NCBI RefSeq assembly: GCF_900107195.1 | Contig: NZ_FNPB01000006.1 | Span: 1-64,000 of the forward strand | Origin: Halobellus clavatus | GTDB taxonomy: Archaea; Halobacteriota; Halobacteria; Halobacteriales; Haloferacaceae | Reading direction: 5' to 3' | DNA length: 64,000 nucleotides | In this document: piece by piece, positions 50,957 to 60,671 of the stretch | How positions within the stretch are numbered: position 1 is the stretch's first letter | How the letters are laid out: each line of letters opens with the position of its first letter | The notes under the pieces: model-generated | Databases searched by the model: none | Told to the model about the DNA's origin: nothing | The model's input: the letters and a program-made list of their open reading frames with translations, nothing else | Position numbers and translations under genes: made by a program

Positions 50957-51208
50957 ATGGACCCCGGAACGGCGTTCGTCCTCCTGCTGTTCGGACTGGT
51001 GACGGTGCCGATTTTCCTGGGCGTCGTCGCATTCCTCAACCGCGACACCGACGGTCAACAGCCGGAGCGACGGGACGAAGAATTGGCGCAACGGATCAGA
51101 ACAGTAACACGAAGGCTCGACGACCTGGAACGACAGGTGGCGGACCTCGAACAGCAGGTCGACGCGGTGGCACAGCGCGTCGAGGACCTCGATACCGAGC
51201 GGACCTGA
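50957..51208 (+). CDS. Small membrane-anchored coiled-coil protein
   Basis: An 83-residue protein with one N-terminal transmembrane helix (FVLLLFGLVTVPIFLGVVAF) and a heptad coiled coil after it (RTVTRRLDDLERQVADLEQQ). ATG at 50957. It resembles no named family I know; such proteins often serve as membrane adaptors. Convergent with the DUF3179 gene, 13 bases apart. Confidence 0.7.
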   Translation: MDPGTAFVLLLFGLVTVPIFLGVVAFLNRDTDGQQPERRDEELAQRIRTVTRRLDDLERQVADLEQQVDAVAQRVEDLDTERT

Positions 51209-51221
51209 TCCGCCGGCCGGG

Positions 51222-52721
51222 TCACTCCACGACGTGGACTGTCTCGTAGTGCGTCCGGAACGCGAACCAGAGGCCGTGGCGACCGGGGATCCGCTCGCGC
51301 GTCTCGCCGTCGGTCGACCGGAGTTCGTTGCGGTGGAGGTCCCAGCGCGTCCCAGAGTCGTCGACGAGGGCGACCCCGTCCGCGTCGGCGACGCGCTCGA
51401 CCGTCGACCCTGGGGACTCGTAGACGGCGACGTCGTCGGTCGCATCGAGCGTCGCGACCACTCGTCGACCCGCCACTTCGCCGGTGACCACGCCGTGTTC
51501 TCGCTCGCTGAGCGCGTCGACGGGGACGACCCAGACTTCGTCCGGACTGTCGCCTGTGAGACCGTAGACCGAGGCTTTCTCCGGAAGCGGCCCATCGGCC
51601 CGCTTGACGCCCGGCTGGACGACCTCCTCACGGTTCCAGTAATGTTCGAAGAAGCCGATGTCGCCGTCGTAGTGCGCGTAGTCGTACCCGTAGCCCGTCT
51701 CGATGTCGAGCGCGAGTGTGTCCGGGTACTGAGCTTTCCAGTCACCCCACTCGGTCTGTGTGACCGCGAACTGGTCGAGGAACAGATCCGGGTTCTCGGC
51801 GAGTTCCGGCCCCCCGATCGGCGTGCCGGCGTGCTGGTCCCAGAGTGTCTCGGTCTCCTCGTCGTACATCACCTTGTTGCCGGACGCGAGCATCCCGCTG
51901 TTACCGAAGGTCCGCACGCCCGGCGCGGCTCCGTCGTCGCCTCCCTCGCCCGTCGGAAGCCGTCGGTCGTAAAGGATCGGCGCGTTACAGAGCGTGCAGT
52001 AGGTGAGGCTCACCGGGACGCCGTCGAGCTCCGCGTTCAGGAGTTCGTGCGGGAACAGCACCCATCGCGGCACGGCGTAGGCCGTCCCCTGAATCTCGAA
52101 CCCGAACACGAGGTGGTCGTCCTCCAGGTAGCGCTCCGGGGCGTCGTCACCGTCGCCCGCGTCGGTGTCCGCCTCAGTGGCCCCCGCCGCTCCGGCGTCG
52201 ACAGCGTCGCCGGGGACGAACGTCGGCGCGTTCAGGGCCGCGAGGAACGATCGGTCGCAGTTGCCCCAGCGGATGTCCTGGATTTCGAAGTCGCGCGGTT
52301 CGCAGTCCAGCAGTCCGCCCACGGGCGGCAGATACGAGTGATAGAGCCGACGCTTCCAGTCCTCGAAGCCCGGGAGGGGATCGATTTCTTGCTGAGAGTA
52401 CCACGACTCCCACTCGACCCACGCGTGATCGGAGTCGAAATCCGGTTCGGTGAGCGCCGCGAGCGCGTCACGGACACCGGGCCAGCGCACCTCCGGGAGG
52501 TCCAGATACCGCGGGGGGTCTCGGTCTCTGAGGACCGCGGGAAAGCCGAAGGAGTCCCAGTCGTTGGCGATGCTGTCGATCACGATCAGTTCGGCCAGGT
52601 GGGGGACGACGCGTTCGTCGCCCTCCGTGGCGAGCGCGTCGATGGCGTCCGCGTGGGCGGCGGCGTCGCGGACCAGGAGTCGATCGGTCAGTTCCTGCAA
52701 TCGCTCGGTGGTCGCCGACAC
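51222..52721 (-). CDS. DUF3179 domain protein
   Basis: A 499-residue protein. The central and C-terminal part matches DUF3179, with YAVPRWVLFPHELLNAEL, VSLTYCTLCNAPILYDRRLP (CxxC) and MYDEETETLWDQHAGTPIGG. The N-terminal ~150 residues are helical with HEAT-like features. No signal peptide, although many relatives are secreted. Function unknown; the CxxC and strict His/Asp pattern suggest metal or redox chemistry. GTG at 52719-52721. Divergent from the FAD/Fe-S dehydrogenase. Confidence 0.88.
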   Translation of the reverse strand: MSATTERLQELTDRLLVRDAAAHADAIDALATEGDERVVPHLAELIVIDSIANDWDSFGFPAVLRDRDPPRYLDLPEVRWPGVRDALAALTEPDFDSDHAWVEWESWYSQQEIDPLPGFEDWKRRLYHSYLPPVGGLLDCEPRDFEIQDIRWGNCDRSFLAALNAPTFVPGDAVDAGAAGATEADTDAGDGDDAPERYLEDDHLVFGFEIQGTAYAVPRWVLFPHELLNAELDGVPVSLTYCTLCNAPILYDRRLPTGEGGDDGAAPGVRTFGNSGMLASGNKVMYDEETETLWDQHAGTPIGGPELAENPDLFLDQFAVTQTEWGDWKAQYPDTLALDIETGYGYDYAHYDGDIGFFEHYWNREEVVQPGVKRADGPLPEKASVYGLTGDSPDEVWVVPVDALSEREHGVVTGEVAGRRVVATLDATDDVAVYESPGSTVERVADADGVALVDDSGTRWDLHRNELRSTDGETRERIPGRHGLWFAFRTHYETVHVVE

Positions 52722-52841
52722 CTATGCAGGCACCTCGGCGCGGAGGGTGAAAACAGTACCTTCGGTGACGGCTGGTGTGGCCGCTCACGTCGCTCTCCTC
52801 ACCGCCGACTCACGAGCACCCGGGGTCCCGACAGCGGCGAA

Positions 52842-52847
52842 TATAAG
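52842..52847 (+). promoter_or_regulatory. TATA box of FAD/Fe-S dehydrogenase gene
   Basis: TATAAG, 28-33 bases before the ATG at 52875. Confidence 0.55.
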
Positions 52848-52874
52848 TGCCCGTTCCACTCAGTAATAGGCAAT

Positions 52875-55800
52875 ATGCCTGATCGCGACAGCGATGCCGT
52901 CCCCGACGGCGGCGTGGCACGTCCCGCGCCGGCCCGCGACGACCGCTCGGACTACCAGTACGTCTCCGAGTCGGTCGAACGGCCGGACCTCGTGGACGCG
53001 CTCGACGCGCGCGTCACCGGCGAGGTCCGCTTCGATACGTACACCCGACAGATGTACGCCACCGACGCGAGCGCCTACGAGGTGACCCCGATCGGCGTCG
53101 TCTTCCCGACGTCGACGGCCGACGTCGCGAGCGTCGTCGCCTACTGCGCGGACGAAGAGATCCCGGTCCTCCCGCGTGGCGGCGGGACGAGCCTCGCCGG
53201 CCAGACGGTCAACGAGGCCGTCGTGCTGGACTTCACGCGGCATATGGACGGCGTGCAGTCGATCGACCCCGACGCCCGCGAGGCGCGAGTGCAGGCGGGT
53301 ACCGTTCTCGCGACGCTCAACGACCGCGCGGCCGAGCACGGACTGACGTTCGGCCCTGATCCGGCGGCGGGCAACCGGAGCGCCATCGGCGGCGCGATCG
53401 GGAACAACTCGACCGGCGCGCACTCGCTCGTCTACGAGAAGACGGACCACTACGTTGAAGAGGTCGAAGCGGTGCTGGCCGACGGCACGGTCACCACCTT
53501 CGGCAACGTCGAGGTGGCCGAACTCCGCGAGCGCGCCGATCCCGAGGGCGACGCAGCGGAACGCATCGCCGCGGGCGTCGTCGAACTGCTCGACGAACAC
53601 GGCGAGGAGATCGAGCGGCGCTACCCCGAGATGAAGCGGAACGTGTCGGGATACAACCTCGATCGCCTGCACGCGGAGGCCGAAGGCGAGTTCGGCGAGG
53701 CGGGCGTGGTCAACCTCGCGCGACTGCTCGCGGGATCGGAAGGCACGCTCGCGGTCATCACGGAGGCGACCGTCTCGCTGGAACCGAAACCCGAGACGAA
53801 ATCGGTCGCCCTGCTGACCTACGACAGCGTCCTCGACACCGTCAGCGACGTCGTTCACGTCCTCGAGCACGACCCCGCGGCCGTCGAACTCATCGACGAC
53901 GTGCTGATCGGACTCGCCGCGGAGACGTCCGAGTTCGAGGAAGTCGCCGGGAAACTGCCAGACCGAACCGAAGCCGCGCTGCTCGTCGAATTCTACGCCG
54001 AGGACGAGGACGACGGGAGAGAGCAGATCCAGAGGCTCCTCGCCGATCGTGTCCCCGGACGGGGCGCCGACGACGCCGAAGATGACGGCGATGCCGACGA
54101 CGCCGACAGCGCGGCGGAGTGCTACGCCTTCGACGCGCTGGAAGCACACGACGAGGCGGACCGCAAAGAGCTCTGGAAACTCCGGAAATCGGGGCTTCCG
54201 ATCCTCCTCAGCCGGACGAGCGACGCGAAACACATCAGTTTCCTCGAAGACTGCGCCGTCCCGCCGGAGCACCTCCCCGAGTTCGTCTCCGGCTTCCAGG
54301 ACGTTTTGGACGAACACGACACGTTCGCGGCGTTCTACGCCCACGCCGGTCCGGGCGTCCTGCACGTCCGCCCGCTCGTGGACACGAAGTCCCAGCCCGA
54401 CGTCGACGCGATGCAGGCCATCGGCGAGGCCGTCACCGACCTGGTCGTCGAGCTCGGCGGGTCAGTCTCGGGCGAGCACGGTGACGGACGCGCGCGGACC
54501 CAGTGGAACCGGAAACTGTACGGCGACGAACTCTGGTTCGCCTTCCAGGATCTCAAGACCGCGTTCGATCCCGACTGGCTGCTCAATCCCGGACAGGTCT
54601 GCGGCGACGTCTCGCTCACCGAGAACCTCCGGTTCGATCCCGACTACGAGTTCGAGGCGGGGTTCGATTCCGCCCTGGAGTGGGACAACGAGAACGGGAT
54701 GCAGGGGATGGTCGAACTCTGTCACGGGTGTGGCGGCTGTCGGACTCAGCAGTCCGACGGCGGCGTGATGTGCCCGACCTACCGCGCGGCCGACGAGGAG
54801 ATCACCGCGACCCGCGGGCGGGCGAATATGCTCCGGCAGGCGATGAGCGGCGACCTCCCCGACGACCCGACGGATGAAAAATTCGTCACTGAGGTGATGG
54901 ACCTCTGTATCGGCTGCAAGGGCTGTGCGAACGACTGCCCGAGCGAGGTCGACCTCGCGAAGCTCAAAGCCGAGGTCACGCACGCCTACCACGAGGAACA
55001 CGGGTCCTCGCTGCGCTCGAAGATCTTCGCCAACGTGGACACGCTCGCCAGTCTGGGGAGCACGTTCGCGCCACTCACCAACTGGGCGACGAAAGTGCCC
55101 GGCGCACGGACCGTCTTGGAGCAGACGATCGGTATCGCGACCGAACGGACGCTCCCGACCTTCGAGCGCGAAACGCTGCAGGACTGGTTCGAGGCACGCG
55201 GCGGGTCACGGGTCGATCCCGACGACGCCGAGCACCGGGTCGTGCTCCTCCCCGATACGTACACCAACTACAGTCACCCGGACGTCGGAAAGGCCGCCGT
55301 CGAAGTGCTGGAAGCCGCCGGCGTGCACGTCGACGTCGCGGACGTGACAGACAGCGGTCGCCCGGCGTTCTCGAAAGGGTTCCTCGACGTCGCCCGCGAG
55401 ACGGCCCGGGAGAACGTCGACGCGCTGCTCCCGCGCATCGAGGCGGGGTGGGACGTCGTCGTCGCCGAACCCTCCGACGCGGTGATGCTCCAGTCGGATT
55501 ACGGCGACCTGCTCTCGGGCCCCGACGTCGAGACGTTCCGGGCGAACAGTTACGGCGTCTGTGAGTACCTCGATACGTTCCGGCTGGACGATGGGATCGA
55601 GTTCGACGCCCCCGACCGCTCGGTCGCGTACCACGGCCACTGCCATCAGAAGGCGACGAAGAAAGATCACCACGCCGTCGGCGTGCTCCGCCGGGCGGGC
55701 TACCGCGTGGACCCGCTCGACTCGGGCTGCTGTGGGATGGCCGGGAGCTTCGGATACGAGGCCGAACACCACGCGATGAGTACGGCCATCGGAGAGACGC

Positions 55801-55979
55801 TGAAAGAACAGATCGACGACAGCGGCGCGGAGTCGGTCGTCGCCCCCGGTGCCTCCTGCCGGACGCAACTCTCCGATTTCGATACGACCGTCGATCACGC
55901 GCTCTTAGCTCGCGAGAACCGAGATCGCGAGGAGCCGCCGACACCGATCGAGGCGCTCGCCGCCGGCCTGGCGCGGTAG
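52875..55979 (+). CDS. FAD- and Fe-S-containing D-lactate/glycolate-type dehydrogenase
   Basis: A 1034-residue fused flavoprotein. The FAD-binding PCMH domain (~75-300) shows VLPRGGGTSLAGQTVNEAVV and GAIGNNSTGAHS; the FAD-oxidase C domain ends with GSVSGEHGDGRARTQWN. Two 4Fe-4S motifs follow: CHGCGGC...CPTY (~616-635) and CIGCKGCANDCP (~677-688). Then comes a C-terminal cysteine-rich (CCG-type) domain, YHGHCHQKATKKD and LDSGCCGMAGSFG, as in heterodisulfide-reductase-like electron carriers. Members oxidise D-lactate, glycolate or other 2-hydroxyacids and feed the respiratory chain. An acidic insertion (~398-415) is a haloarchaeal trait. Converges on an MFS carrier that could bring the substrate. 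Confidence 0.92.
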   Translation: MPDRDSDAVPDGGVARPAPARDDRSDYQYVSESVERPDLVDALDARVTGEVRFDTYTRQMYATDASAYEVTPIGVVFPTSTADVASVVAYCADEEIPVLPRGGGTSLAGQTVNEAVVLDFTRHMDGVQSIDPDAREARVQAGTVLATLNDRAAEHGLTFGPDPAAGNRSAIGGAIGNNSTGAHSLVYEKTDHYVEEVEAVLADGTVTTFGNVEVAELRERADPEGDAAERIAAGVVELLDEHGEEIERRYPEMKRNVSGYNLDRLHAEAEGEFGEAGVVNLARLLAGSEGTLAVITEATVSLEPKPETKSVALLTYDSVLDTVSDVVHVLEHDPAAVELIDDVLIGLAAETSEFEEVAGKLPDRTEAALLVEFYAEDEDDGREQIQRLLADRVPGRGADDAEDDGDADDADSAAECYAFDALEAHDEADRKELWKLRKSGLPILLSRTSDAKHISFLEDCAVPPEHLPEFVSGFQDVLDEHDTFAAFYAHAGPGVLHVRPLVDTKSQPDVDAMQAIGEAVTDLVVELGGSVSGEHGDGRARTQWNRKLYGDELWFAFQDLKTAFDPDWLLNPGQVCGDVSLTENLRFDPDYEFEAGFDSALEWDNENGMQGMVELCHGCGGCRTQQSDGGVMCPTYRAADEEITATRGRANMLRQAMSGDLPDDPTDEKFVTEVMDLCIGCKGCANDCPSEVDLAKLKAEVTHAYHEEHGSSLRSKIFANVDTLASLGSTFAPLTNWATKVPGARTVLEQTIGIATERTLPTFERETLQDWFEARGGSRVDPDDAEHRVVLLPDTYTNYSHPDVGKAAVEVLEAAGVHVDVADVTDSGRPAFSKGFLDVARETARENVDALLPRIEAGWDVVVAEPSDAVMLQSDYGDLLSGPDVETFRANSYGVCEYLDTFRLDDGIEFDAPDRSVAYHGHCHQKATKKDHHAVGVLRRAGYRVDPLDSGCCGMAGSFGYEAEHHAMSTAIGETLKEQIDDSGAESVVAPGASCRTQLSDFDTTVDHALLARENRDREEPPTPIEALAAGLAR

Positions 55980-55995
55980 TCTCGCGCGGCCGGGT

Positions 55996-57201
55996 TCAGC
56001 TTCCGGCGGTCGGGTCGTCAGTCGGAGCCGTGCCCCGGTAGAACAGTCCCCCGCCGAGCAGCGTCAGCCCACCGACGGCGAGCAGCGGGACGGTGTACCC
56101 ACCCGAGAGGTCGTAGAGGACGTTCAGCGCGACGGGGGTGGTGAACGACGTCGCCGCTTGGCCGAGGATGAAGAGGCCGACGATGGCCGTCGCGTTCGCC
56201 GGGCCGAAGCGCCCGATGATGATCGGCGAGAACAGCGGCGCGACGGTCCCCAGGCCGATCCCGAACAGGACCAACAGCGCGTACATCATCAGCCGAGAAC
56301 TCATCCACGGGAGCGCCACCATCGCCAGTGCGGCCAGCGCGACGCCGCCTGTCAGCGTCACCCGCATTCCGATCCGGTCGCCGAACTCGCCGCTGGCGAC
56401 GCGACCGGCGACGCTGACGCCCCCGATGATCCCAAACGCCGTCGCGGCGACCGATCTGCTGATCCCGTTCGCAGTGAGCACGCCGACGGCATCGACCGAG
56501 AGCACGAAGTACCAACTCCAGAGGAACGAGAACCCGGCGAGCGCGCCGACGAACCGCGGATCGGTGAGGTTCGCCCGCAGCCAGGAGACGTCGACCGGCG
56601 ACGACGTGGACCGGCTGCCGGGCGGCCGGCGGTACACGAGGCTGGCACCGAGGATCACGAGCGCCATCGCCCCCGCGACGACGGCGAACGCGTCGCGGAT
56701 ACCCGTTCGCTCGAGGAGCCAGATCCACAGCGGGGGCAGCACGAGGATACCCAGTCCGTTCCCGATCATCGTGATACCCATCGCTCGGCCCTCGTACTGG
56801 TCGAACCACTGCGGGACCAGCGATACGACGATGACGAACATCGATCCGCCGGCCATCCCGACGAGGGCGAAGGCCGCGACGAGGCCGGCGTACGAGCCGG
56901 AGACCTGCAGCAGGGCGACTGCGACGCCGAAGCCCACTCCGGCGACGGCGACGACCGGACGGAGCGGCACGCGGGCGATGAGAACGCCGATCAGCCCTCC
57001 GGCGACGTAGAACGTGGCGGTGGTGATCGAGAACACCGACGAGACCTGCAACCCCGAGAGCCCGAACGCACTCGCGAGCGCGTCCGAGTAGACGGTGAAG
57101 GTGAAGATGAGGCCCCAATCGAGTACGAGGATCGTCAGGCCGAGAGCGACGATGAGCCAGCCGGTGAGCGAGTCGAGCGCGTCGTCGTCGGTTCGGTTCA
57201 T
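55996..57201 (-). CDS. MFS transporter, monocarboxylate/oxalate-formate type
   Basis: A 401-residue, twelve-helix carrier. The first helix pattern (GLIFTFTVYSDALASAFGLS) and the conserved segment after it resemble MCT/OFA-type organic-acid carriers. R-x-motifs such as DQYEGRAMGITMIGNGLG and GEFGDRIGMRVTLTGG fit the general MFS signature. ATG at 57199-57201 chosen; an upstream frame adds only disordered sequence. Its neighbour is a D-lactate/glycolate-type dehydrogenase (16 bases between stops), so a 2-hydroxyacid substrate is the best guess. Confidence 0.85.
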   Translation of the reverse strand: MNRTDDDALDSLTGWLIVALGLTILVLDWGLIFTFTVYSDALASAFGLSGLQVSSVFSITTATFYVAGGLIGVLIARVPLRPVVAVAGVGFGVAVALLQVSGSYAGLVAAFALVGMAGGSMFVIVVSLVPQWFDQYEGRAMGITMIGNGLGILVLPPLWIWLLERTGIRDAFAVVAGAMALVILGASLVYRRPPGSRSTSSPVDVSWLRANLTDPRFVGALAGFSFLWSWYFVLSVDAVGVLTANGISRSVAATAFGIIGGVSVAGRVASGEFGDRIGMRVTLTGGVALAALAMVALPWMSSRLMMYALLVLFGIGLGTVAPLFSPIIIGRFGPANATAIVGLFILGQAATSFTTPVALNVLYDLSGGYTVPLLAVGGLTLLGGGLFYRGTAPTDDPTAGS

Positions 57202-57369
57202 ACTGAGGTATCGTGGGTCGGCGGTCGGCCGCCGACTCGTAGTCTGTGAGTCATCGGTTGGCCCGTGCTCTTTATCCTGTCGGACCGGCGTCCTGCCACC
57301 GTCCGCCTCTCTGTCGCCACGTGTCCGGGACGGCATCGCGTCATCGTCCCGGTGGGCGAGTGAGTCCGC

Positions 57370-58866
57370 TCAGTCAGCAGCACTCCTGAACGCGTCCGGC
57401 GGCCGCCGATGCCCCGTTCCCTGTTCGTAGGAGTACCCGATCCCGAGGAGGTCCGCCTCTCCGAACGGCCGGCCCGCGAACTCGATGCCGACGGGGAGGC
57501 CCTCCTCGTCGGTGAATCCGGCCGGAACCGTGAGCGCGGGAAGTCCGGCCGCGGCCGTCAGCGTCGTGTTGAGAGCGCTCACTGGCACGTTCTCGCCGAC
57601 CGGGGCCGGCGGGACGGCGGCCGTGGGATAGACGAGCGCGTCGAGGTCGTCCGCCGCGAACACCTCGAGAACGCGGTCGCGGAACTCCCCGAGCCCGACC
57701 CGCCGGCGCAGGTACTCGACGTTCGCACCGAGCGCCCCGGCGTCGACGTCCGCGCACTCCCGGAACGTCTCCTCGTAGTCGTCGCGGAACTGGCCGGATT
57801 CGATCAGTTCATCGAGCGTCGAGGGCACGGCGTCGCCTTCGAGGGTCGGGAGGTACGCGTCGAGGTCGCGCGCGAACTCGCGGTTCACCAGGTTCAGATC
57901 CCGCCAGGCCTCGCCCGGGTCGGTGTCCGGGACCGTCGTCCGCTCGAGGGTCGCGCCCAACCGTCCCATCTCGCGCTCGGCCTCCGCGAGGACCGTCGTG
58001 ACCTCGTCGTGCGCGGCCTCAACCGTCCCCGAGAGCAGGCCGATCCGTGCCCCGTCGAGGGCGTCCTCTCGGAGTGAGTCACGGTAGCTCCCCTCGGGCG
58101 GCCCCGGCCGCCGGCCGTGTCCCCTCGCGGTCGCTCGGTCGGCGGGATCGTACCCGGCGATGGCGTCTAGTACCGCCGCGACGTCCTCGACGGTCCGAGC
58201 CATCGGCCCGGCCGTGTCGTGGGTGAGCGCGTTGGGGACGATCCCGTCCCGGCTCACCAGTCCCACGGTGGGACGGAGCCCGACGGTGTTCGTGTAGGCC
58301 GCCGGCAGCCGGACCGAGCCGCCCGTGTCAGTCCCCATACCGACGACGGCGAGGTTCGCCGCGAGGGCGACCGCCGTCCCGCCGCTGGAGCCGCCCGGAT
58401 GTCGGTCGAGGTCGTAGGGATTGTGGATCTGTCCCCCGAGCGGGCTGTATCCGTCCCCGCCGCGGGCGAACTCGTCGAGGTTGGTCTTCCCGAGGACGAC
58501 GGCACCGGCCTCCCGCAGCCGGCGGACGATCGTGGCGTCGTCGGGCGGGAAGGCGTTGGCCAGCGCCTGGGAACCGGCCGTCGTCGGCGTCCCGGCCACG
58601 TCCACGTTGTCCTTCAGGACGACCGGGATTCCGTGGAGCGGGCCGACCGGCCCCTCCGCTTCGAACCGCTCGTCCAATTCCTCTAGGCGGTCGCGGACGT
58701 CAGCGGAGACGTGGATGAACGCCCCGAGCCGGTCGTCGAAGCGGTCGATCCGGTCGAGGTGCCACTCGGTCAGTTCCCGGGCCGTCAGGTCCCCCGCAGC
58801 CATCGCGCGGTGGATATCGGAGACCGTCGCCTCCTCGAGTCGGGGTGGTGAGTCAGGGCTTGCCAC
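57370..58866 (-). CDS. Amidase-signature family amidase
   Basis: A 498-residue hydrolase with the Ser-cisSer-Lys triad: Lys in VVLKDNVDVAG, cis-Ser in PGGSSGGTAVALAA and nucleophile Ser in GTDTGGSVRLPAAY. The family splits amides into acid and ammonia. A GatA role is unlikely because there is no gatC or gatB nearby and the C-terminus differs. GTG at 58864-58866 chosen; a longer start (58914) adds unconserved residues. Lies next to a set of catabolic genes. Confidence 0.88.
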   Translation of the reverse strand: MASPDSPPRLEEATVSDIHRAMAAGDLTARELTEWHLDRIDRFDDRLGAFIHVSADVRDRLEELDERFEAEGPVGPLHGIPVVLKDNVDVAGTPTTAGSQALANAFPPDDATIVRRLREAGAVVLGKTNLDEFARGGDGYSPLGGQIHNPYDLDRHPGGSSGGTAVALAANLAVVGMGTDTGGSVRLPAAYTNTVGLRPTVGLVSRDGIVPNALTHDTAGPMARTVEDVAAVLDAIAGYDPADRATARGHGRRPGPPEGSYRDSLREDALDGARIGLLSGTVEAAHDEVTTVLAEAEREMGRLGATLERTTVPDTDPGEAWRDLNLVNREFARDLDAYLPTLEGDAVPSTLDELIESGQFRDDYEETFRECADVDAGALGANVEYLRRRVGLGEFRDRVLEVFAADDLDALVYPTAAVPPAPVGENVPVSALNTTLTAAAGLPALTVPAGFTDEEGLPVGIEFAGRPFGEADLLGIGYSYEQGTGHRRPPDAFRSAAD

Positions 58867-59126
58867 AGTCGGCCTGGGAGTCGGGCGGGCGGAAAAAAAG
58901 CGTACCGGACACACTGCGGCCGACCCGGCAGGGAGACGAAGGAACGGCCATCCACGGCTCGTGGAACATCTCGATGATCACAGACCAAGCGTCTGTGCGT
59001 GCACCGACCACGGCCGTCCCCTTGTTCCGCCACGACGAACCCCCAGGACCGCGGTACAGAAAATTTCCGATATCACCGATGTAACCGGGGTAACAGCCGG
59101 TAAAACCGGGCATCTGACCAAACTTT

Positions 59127-59146
59127 CATTAGTGCTACGCCTAATG
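59127..59146. promoter_or_regulatory. Inverted repeat before aldehyde dehydrogenase gene
   Basis: CATTAG (59127-59132) and CTAATG (59141-59146) are perfect arms 8 bases apart, ending 7 bases before the ATG. Because it covers the expected start of a leaderless transcript, a repressor site is possible. Just upstream, TAACCGG-like units repeat at 59090-59110. Confidence 0.5.
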
Positions 59147-59153
59147 GTATTGT

Positions 59154-60653
59154 ATGGCACTCGAAGGCCAGTCACCGTACAGTATCGACGCGGACTGGAA
59201 CAAACTGTATATCGACGGCGAGTGGGTCGAATCCGAGAGCGGGGAGAGCACACCCGTCGAGGACCCCTCGACGCGGGCGGTCGTAGCCGAAGTTCCCGCG
59301 GGCACGGAAGCGGACGTCGACGCCGCGTACGAGGCGGCCGTCGAAGCCCAGAAGGAGTGGGGCGAACAGCCCCCCGCCGCGCGCGAGCAGGCCATCCAGG
59401 GCCTCATCCAGGAACTCGACGCACACCAAGAGGAAGTCATCGAGCTGAATACGGCCGAGATCGGCGGCATCCACGGCGTCGGTGAGACCGCCGTGCAGAT
59501 CACGATGGACCACCTCGGCGAGGCCGCGACGCTGCCGCGGCGGATGAAAGGCGAGACCGCCGGCTCGAACATCCCGGGCAAGGACAACCTCGTCTACCGC
59601 GAACCCGAGGGCGTGGTCACGGTCATCTCGCCGTGGAACTTCCCGCTGAATCTCACGGCGCGCGCGCTGGCGCCGGCCGTGGCCGCCGGGAACTCAGTCG
59701 TCCTCAAGCCCGCGACGGACGCGCCGATCGTCGGCGGATTGCTCTGGGCCCGCCTGGCCGAGCAGGCCGGCATCCCCGACGGCGTGATCAACGTCGTCAC
59801 CGGTTCCGGATCCGACATCGGTGACCACCTCGCCAGTCATCCGGACAGCGACGTCGTCGCGTTCACTGGCTCGACGGAGGTCGGCCAGCACGTCGCCGGG
59901 CTCGCGGCGGAGAACCTCTCGGTCCCCGCGATGGAACTCGGCGGCAACAACGCCCACATCGTCACCGAAGACGCCGACATCGACGAGGCGATCAACTCTG
60001 CGGTGTTCGGGTCCTTCATCCACCAGGGCCAGGTGTGTATCTCCATCAACCGCCACGTCGTCCACGAGTCCGTCTACGACGAGTACGTCGAGAAGCTGAC
60101 CGAGCGTGCGGAGTCGCTGCCCGCCGGTAACGCCCACGACGAGGTCGTCATCGGACCCATCATCAACGAGTCCCAGCGCGATGAGATGCTCGACTACGTC
60201 GAGCGCACGGTCGAAGCTGGCGCGACGCTCGAAACCGGCGGCGAGACGGCCGACGTCGAAGGCGTCGACGACTCGCTGGTGGTCAAGCCGACGGTCCTCT
60301 CCGACGTCACGAACGACATGGCGGCCGCCTGCAACGAGCACTTCGGTCCCATCGCACCCGTGATTCCGTTCTCGGACGTCGACGAGGCGGTCGAGATCGC
60401 GAACGACACCGAGTACGGCCTGACGGGGTCGGTCCACGCCGGCGACATCGGCGAGGGTCTCGAGATCGCGAAACGGATGGACACCGGCAACGTCCACGTC
60501 AACGATCAGGGGATCAACGACGAGGCGCACGTTCCGTTCAGCGGGACGAAGGCCTCCGGCCTCGGCGGATACAACAGCGACGACTTCCTTGACGAGGTCA
60601 CCGAGAAGAAGTGGATCTCCCTGCAGACCGAACCGCGCGAGTACCCGTTCTAA
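59154..60653 (+). CDS. Aldehyde dehydrogenase (NAD(P)+)
   Basis: A 499-residue aldehyde dehydrogenase that oxidises an aldehyde to its acid. Motifs: VISPWNFPLNLTARALAPAV (~161-180), VAFTGSTEVGQHVAG (NAD loop), general base Glu in AMELGGNNAHIV (~262) and nucleophile Cys 295 in QGQVCISINR. Closing motif GTKASGLGGY. The sequence resembles benzaldehyde/aromatic-aldehyde types more than betaine-aldehyde types, but specificity is not certain. It opens a run of catabolic genes on the plus strand; the SDR gene follows 18 bases after its stop. Confidence 0.94.
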   Translation: MALEGQSPYSIDADWNKLYIDGEWVESESGESTPVEDPSTRAVVAEVPAGTEADVDAAYEAAVEAQKEWGEQPPAAREQAIQGLIQELDAHQEEVIELNTAEIGGIHGVGETAVQITMDHLGEAATLPRRMKGETAGSNIPGKDNLVYREPEGVVTVISPWNFPLNLTARALAPAVAAGNSVVLKPATDAPIVGGLLWARLAEQAGIPDGVINVVTGSGSDIGDHLASHPDSDVVAFTGSTEVGQHVAGLAAENLSVPAMELGGNNAHIVTEDADIDEAINSAVFGSFIHQGQVCISINRHVVHESVYDEYVEKLTERAESLPAGNAHDEVVIGPIINESQRDEMLDYVERTVEAGATLETGGETADVEGVDDSLVVKPTVLSDVTNDMAAACNEHFGPIAPVIPFSDVDEAVEIANDTEYGLTGSVHAGDIGEGLEIAKRMDTGNVHVNDQGINDEAHVPFSGTKASGLGGYNSDDFLDEVTEKKWISLQTEPREYPF

Positions 60654-60671
60654 CTCACGGTCACGAACGGA

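Noticed and set aside
57370-58866. GatA subunit of the tRNA amidotransferase
   Set aside because: The amidase motif fits, but there is no gatB or gatC neighbour and the context is catabolic.
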